From positions 1 to 6,508 of the forward strand of contig JAJDEL010000801.1 in assembly GCA_029259835.1 (NCBI GenBank): a DNA stretch of 6,508 nt, read 5' to 3'. The translations under genes were made by a program, and so were the position numbers. Position 1 is the stretch's first letter; each line of letters begins with the position of its first letter. The stretch comes from Planctomicrobium sp. (lineage in GTDB: Bacteria > Planctomycetota > Planctomycetia > Planctomycetales > Planctomycetaceae). Below, in pieces: positions 5,345 to 6,508 of this stretch. The notes beneath the pieces were generated by a model. The model ran no database searches. It saw only the letters and a program-made list of their open reading frames with translations, and was not told the DNA's origin.

Positions 5345-6508
5345 ATGAAAACAATGACGAAGCTTGCTGTCGCTCTTTTTATCTGCTCCTCACTGTCCTC
5401 CGTCACCGCTGCCACCGAACAACCACACATCATCTTGATGATGGCGGACGATCTTGGCTGGGGGGATGTTGGTTACAATGGTTCGAAGATTTCCACGCCG
5501 AGCATCGACAAGCTGGCAGAGCGCGGCGTACGGCTGAATCAGTTTTACGCGCAACCAGTTTGTTCTCCAACACGTGGAGCATTACTGACTGGTCGGTATC
5601 CGATGAGACTTGGTTTGCAATGCGGCGTCGTGCGTCCGTGGGCACAGCATGGGCTGCCGTTGGATGAGCGAACCTTGCCACAAGCCCTTAAGGAGGTTGG
5701 TTACAAAACAGCGATGGTCGGCAAATGGCACATCGGTCATTTTGAACCGGACTATCTTCCGATGCAGCGCGGGTTCGATCAGCAATACGGTCATTACAAC
5801 GGAATGCTCGATTATTTCACTCACATCCGCGATGGTGGTCACGACTGGCATCGTGATGACAAACCGAATTATGACGAAGGCTACTCGACGAATTTAATCG
5901 GCAAGCACGCAGTGAGAATCATTGCCGACCACGACAAGGCGAAACCGCTGTTTCTTTATGTTCCGTTCAACGCACCGCACACGCCGCTTCAAGCACCACA
6001 GGAGTACATTGACCGCTACGCCGACATGAAGAACAAAAGTCGACGGACATACGCCGCAATGGTGGCCTGTATGGATGACGCGGTCGGTCGCATCACCACT
6101 GCACTCGATGAGAATGAATTCCCGGCAGAAAATACGCTGATCTTCTTTTGCTCTGACAATGGCGGCATTCGAAAACTCGGCTCGAACGGCAAACTACGCG
6201 CTGGCAAAGGAACCCTGTACGAAGGCGGAGTCCGCGTCCCTGCGGTTGCGGTTTGGAAGGGCACATTGAAGCCGGGCGCTACCGTCGACGAGCCGCTGCA
6301 CATTGTCGACCTCTATCCGACTTTGCTGAAACTGGCAGGAGCGAAAACTGAGCAACCGAAACCGCTCGACGGTGAGGACGCCTGGCCGACAATTGCCGAA
6401 AATCAACCGTCGCCGCACGAATTCATCCTGCTTAACGTCACTCCGTTTCATGGTGCCGTTCGCATTGGCGATTGGAAACTGGTTCACAACGGGCACGTCG
6501 GCGCGAAC
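5345..6508 (+). CDS. Secreted sulfatase, arylsulfatase B-like, formylglycine (Cys) type (3' partial)
   Basis: The frame is open from the ATG at 5345 to the window end, 388 residues, with no stop; the C-terminus is missing. Residues 1-22 form a signal peptide (LAVALFICSSLSSVTA), so it acts in the periplasm or outside. MADDLGWGD (33-41) gives metal ligands D35 and D36. C73 in CSPTRG is the cysteine converted to formylglycine, with R77. GKWHIG (126-131) supplies K127 and H129, PHTP (211-214) supplies H212, and SDNGG (270-274) supplies D271 and N272. K288 in GKGTLYEGG is also conserved. The stretch from about 90 to 165 (LPLDERTLPQALKEVGY, then MQRGFDQQYGHYNGMLDYFTH) follows arylsulfatase B, so a sulfated polysaccharide or GalNAc-4-sulfate substrate is possible but unproven. 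Activity needs a formylglycine-generating enzyme elsewhere in the genome. A second ATG at 5354 is possible. No Shine-Dalgarno site is seen. Confidence 0.95.
   Translation, partial: MKTMTKLAVALFICSSLSSVTAATEQPHIILMMADDLGWGDVGYNGSKISTPSIDKLAERGVRLNQFYAQPVCSPTRGALLTGRYPMRLGLQCGVVRPWAQHGLPLDERTLPQALKEVGYKTAMVGKWHIGHFEPDYLPMQRGFDQQYGHYNGMLDYFTHIRDGGHDWHRDDKPNYDEGYSTNLIGKHAVRIIADHDKAKPLFLYVPFNAPHTPLQAPQEYIDRYADMKNKSRRTYAAMVACMDDAVGRITTALDENEFPAENTLIFFCSDNGGIRKLGSNGKLRAGKGTLYEGGVRVPAVAVWKGTLKPGATVDEPLHIVDLYPTLLKLAGAKTEQPKPLDGEDAWPTIAENQPSPHEFILLNVTPFHGAVRIGDWKLVHNGHVGAN

Overview
The window looks like a planctomycete chromosome segment, probably from the Planctomycetaceae or a related group. This is an inference from gene content and was not searched. 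The signs are a secreted formylglycine-type sulfatase, an exported PQQ-like beta-propeller that opens with a WxxWRGP motif, a small two-helix membrane protein ending in LYAIALPKK, moderate GC, few clear Shine-Dalgarno sites, and intergenic DNA full of short palindromes.

Layout. (1) Bases 1-737, plus strand: the C-terminal 244 residues of a metal-dependent amidohydrolase related to imidazolonepropionase and Xaa-Pro dipeptidase. (2) 814-889: a large imperfect palindrome between convergent gene ends. (3) 916-1170, minus strand: an 84-residue membrane protein. (4) 1171-1575: no convincing gene, but a second copy of the palindrome family at 1470-1550. (5) 1576-2712, minus strand: a complete monomeric sarcosine oxidase / N-methyltryptophan oxidase-type flavoenzyme. 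(6) 2713-2948: a divergent intergenic region with two operator-like inverted repeats. (7) 2949-3161, 3238-4497 and 4509-4898, all plus strand: a small helical protein, an exported PQQ-like beta-propeller and a 129-residue hypothetical protein with weak resemblance to DUF4279. The last two are 11 bases apart and probably co-transcribed. (8) 4899-5344: about 450 bases without a gene but dense in short hairpins. (9) 5345 to the window end, plus strand: the first 388 residues of an arylsulfatase B-like sulfatase.

The genes do not form an obvious single pathway. Several are degradative or exported: the amidohydrolase could act on dipeptides or amides, the flavoenzyme oxidises N-methyl amino acids, and the sulfatase strips sulfate esters from polysaccharides. 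That fits the scavenging lifestyle usual for planctomycetes. I see no defence system, phage, CRISPR array, transposase, tRNA or rRNA. The most unusual content is the intergenic repeat material. Two copies of one palindrome family, plus modules shared between the 1425-1550 and 4917-5050 regions, suggest dispersed repetitive elements in this genome.
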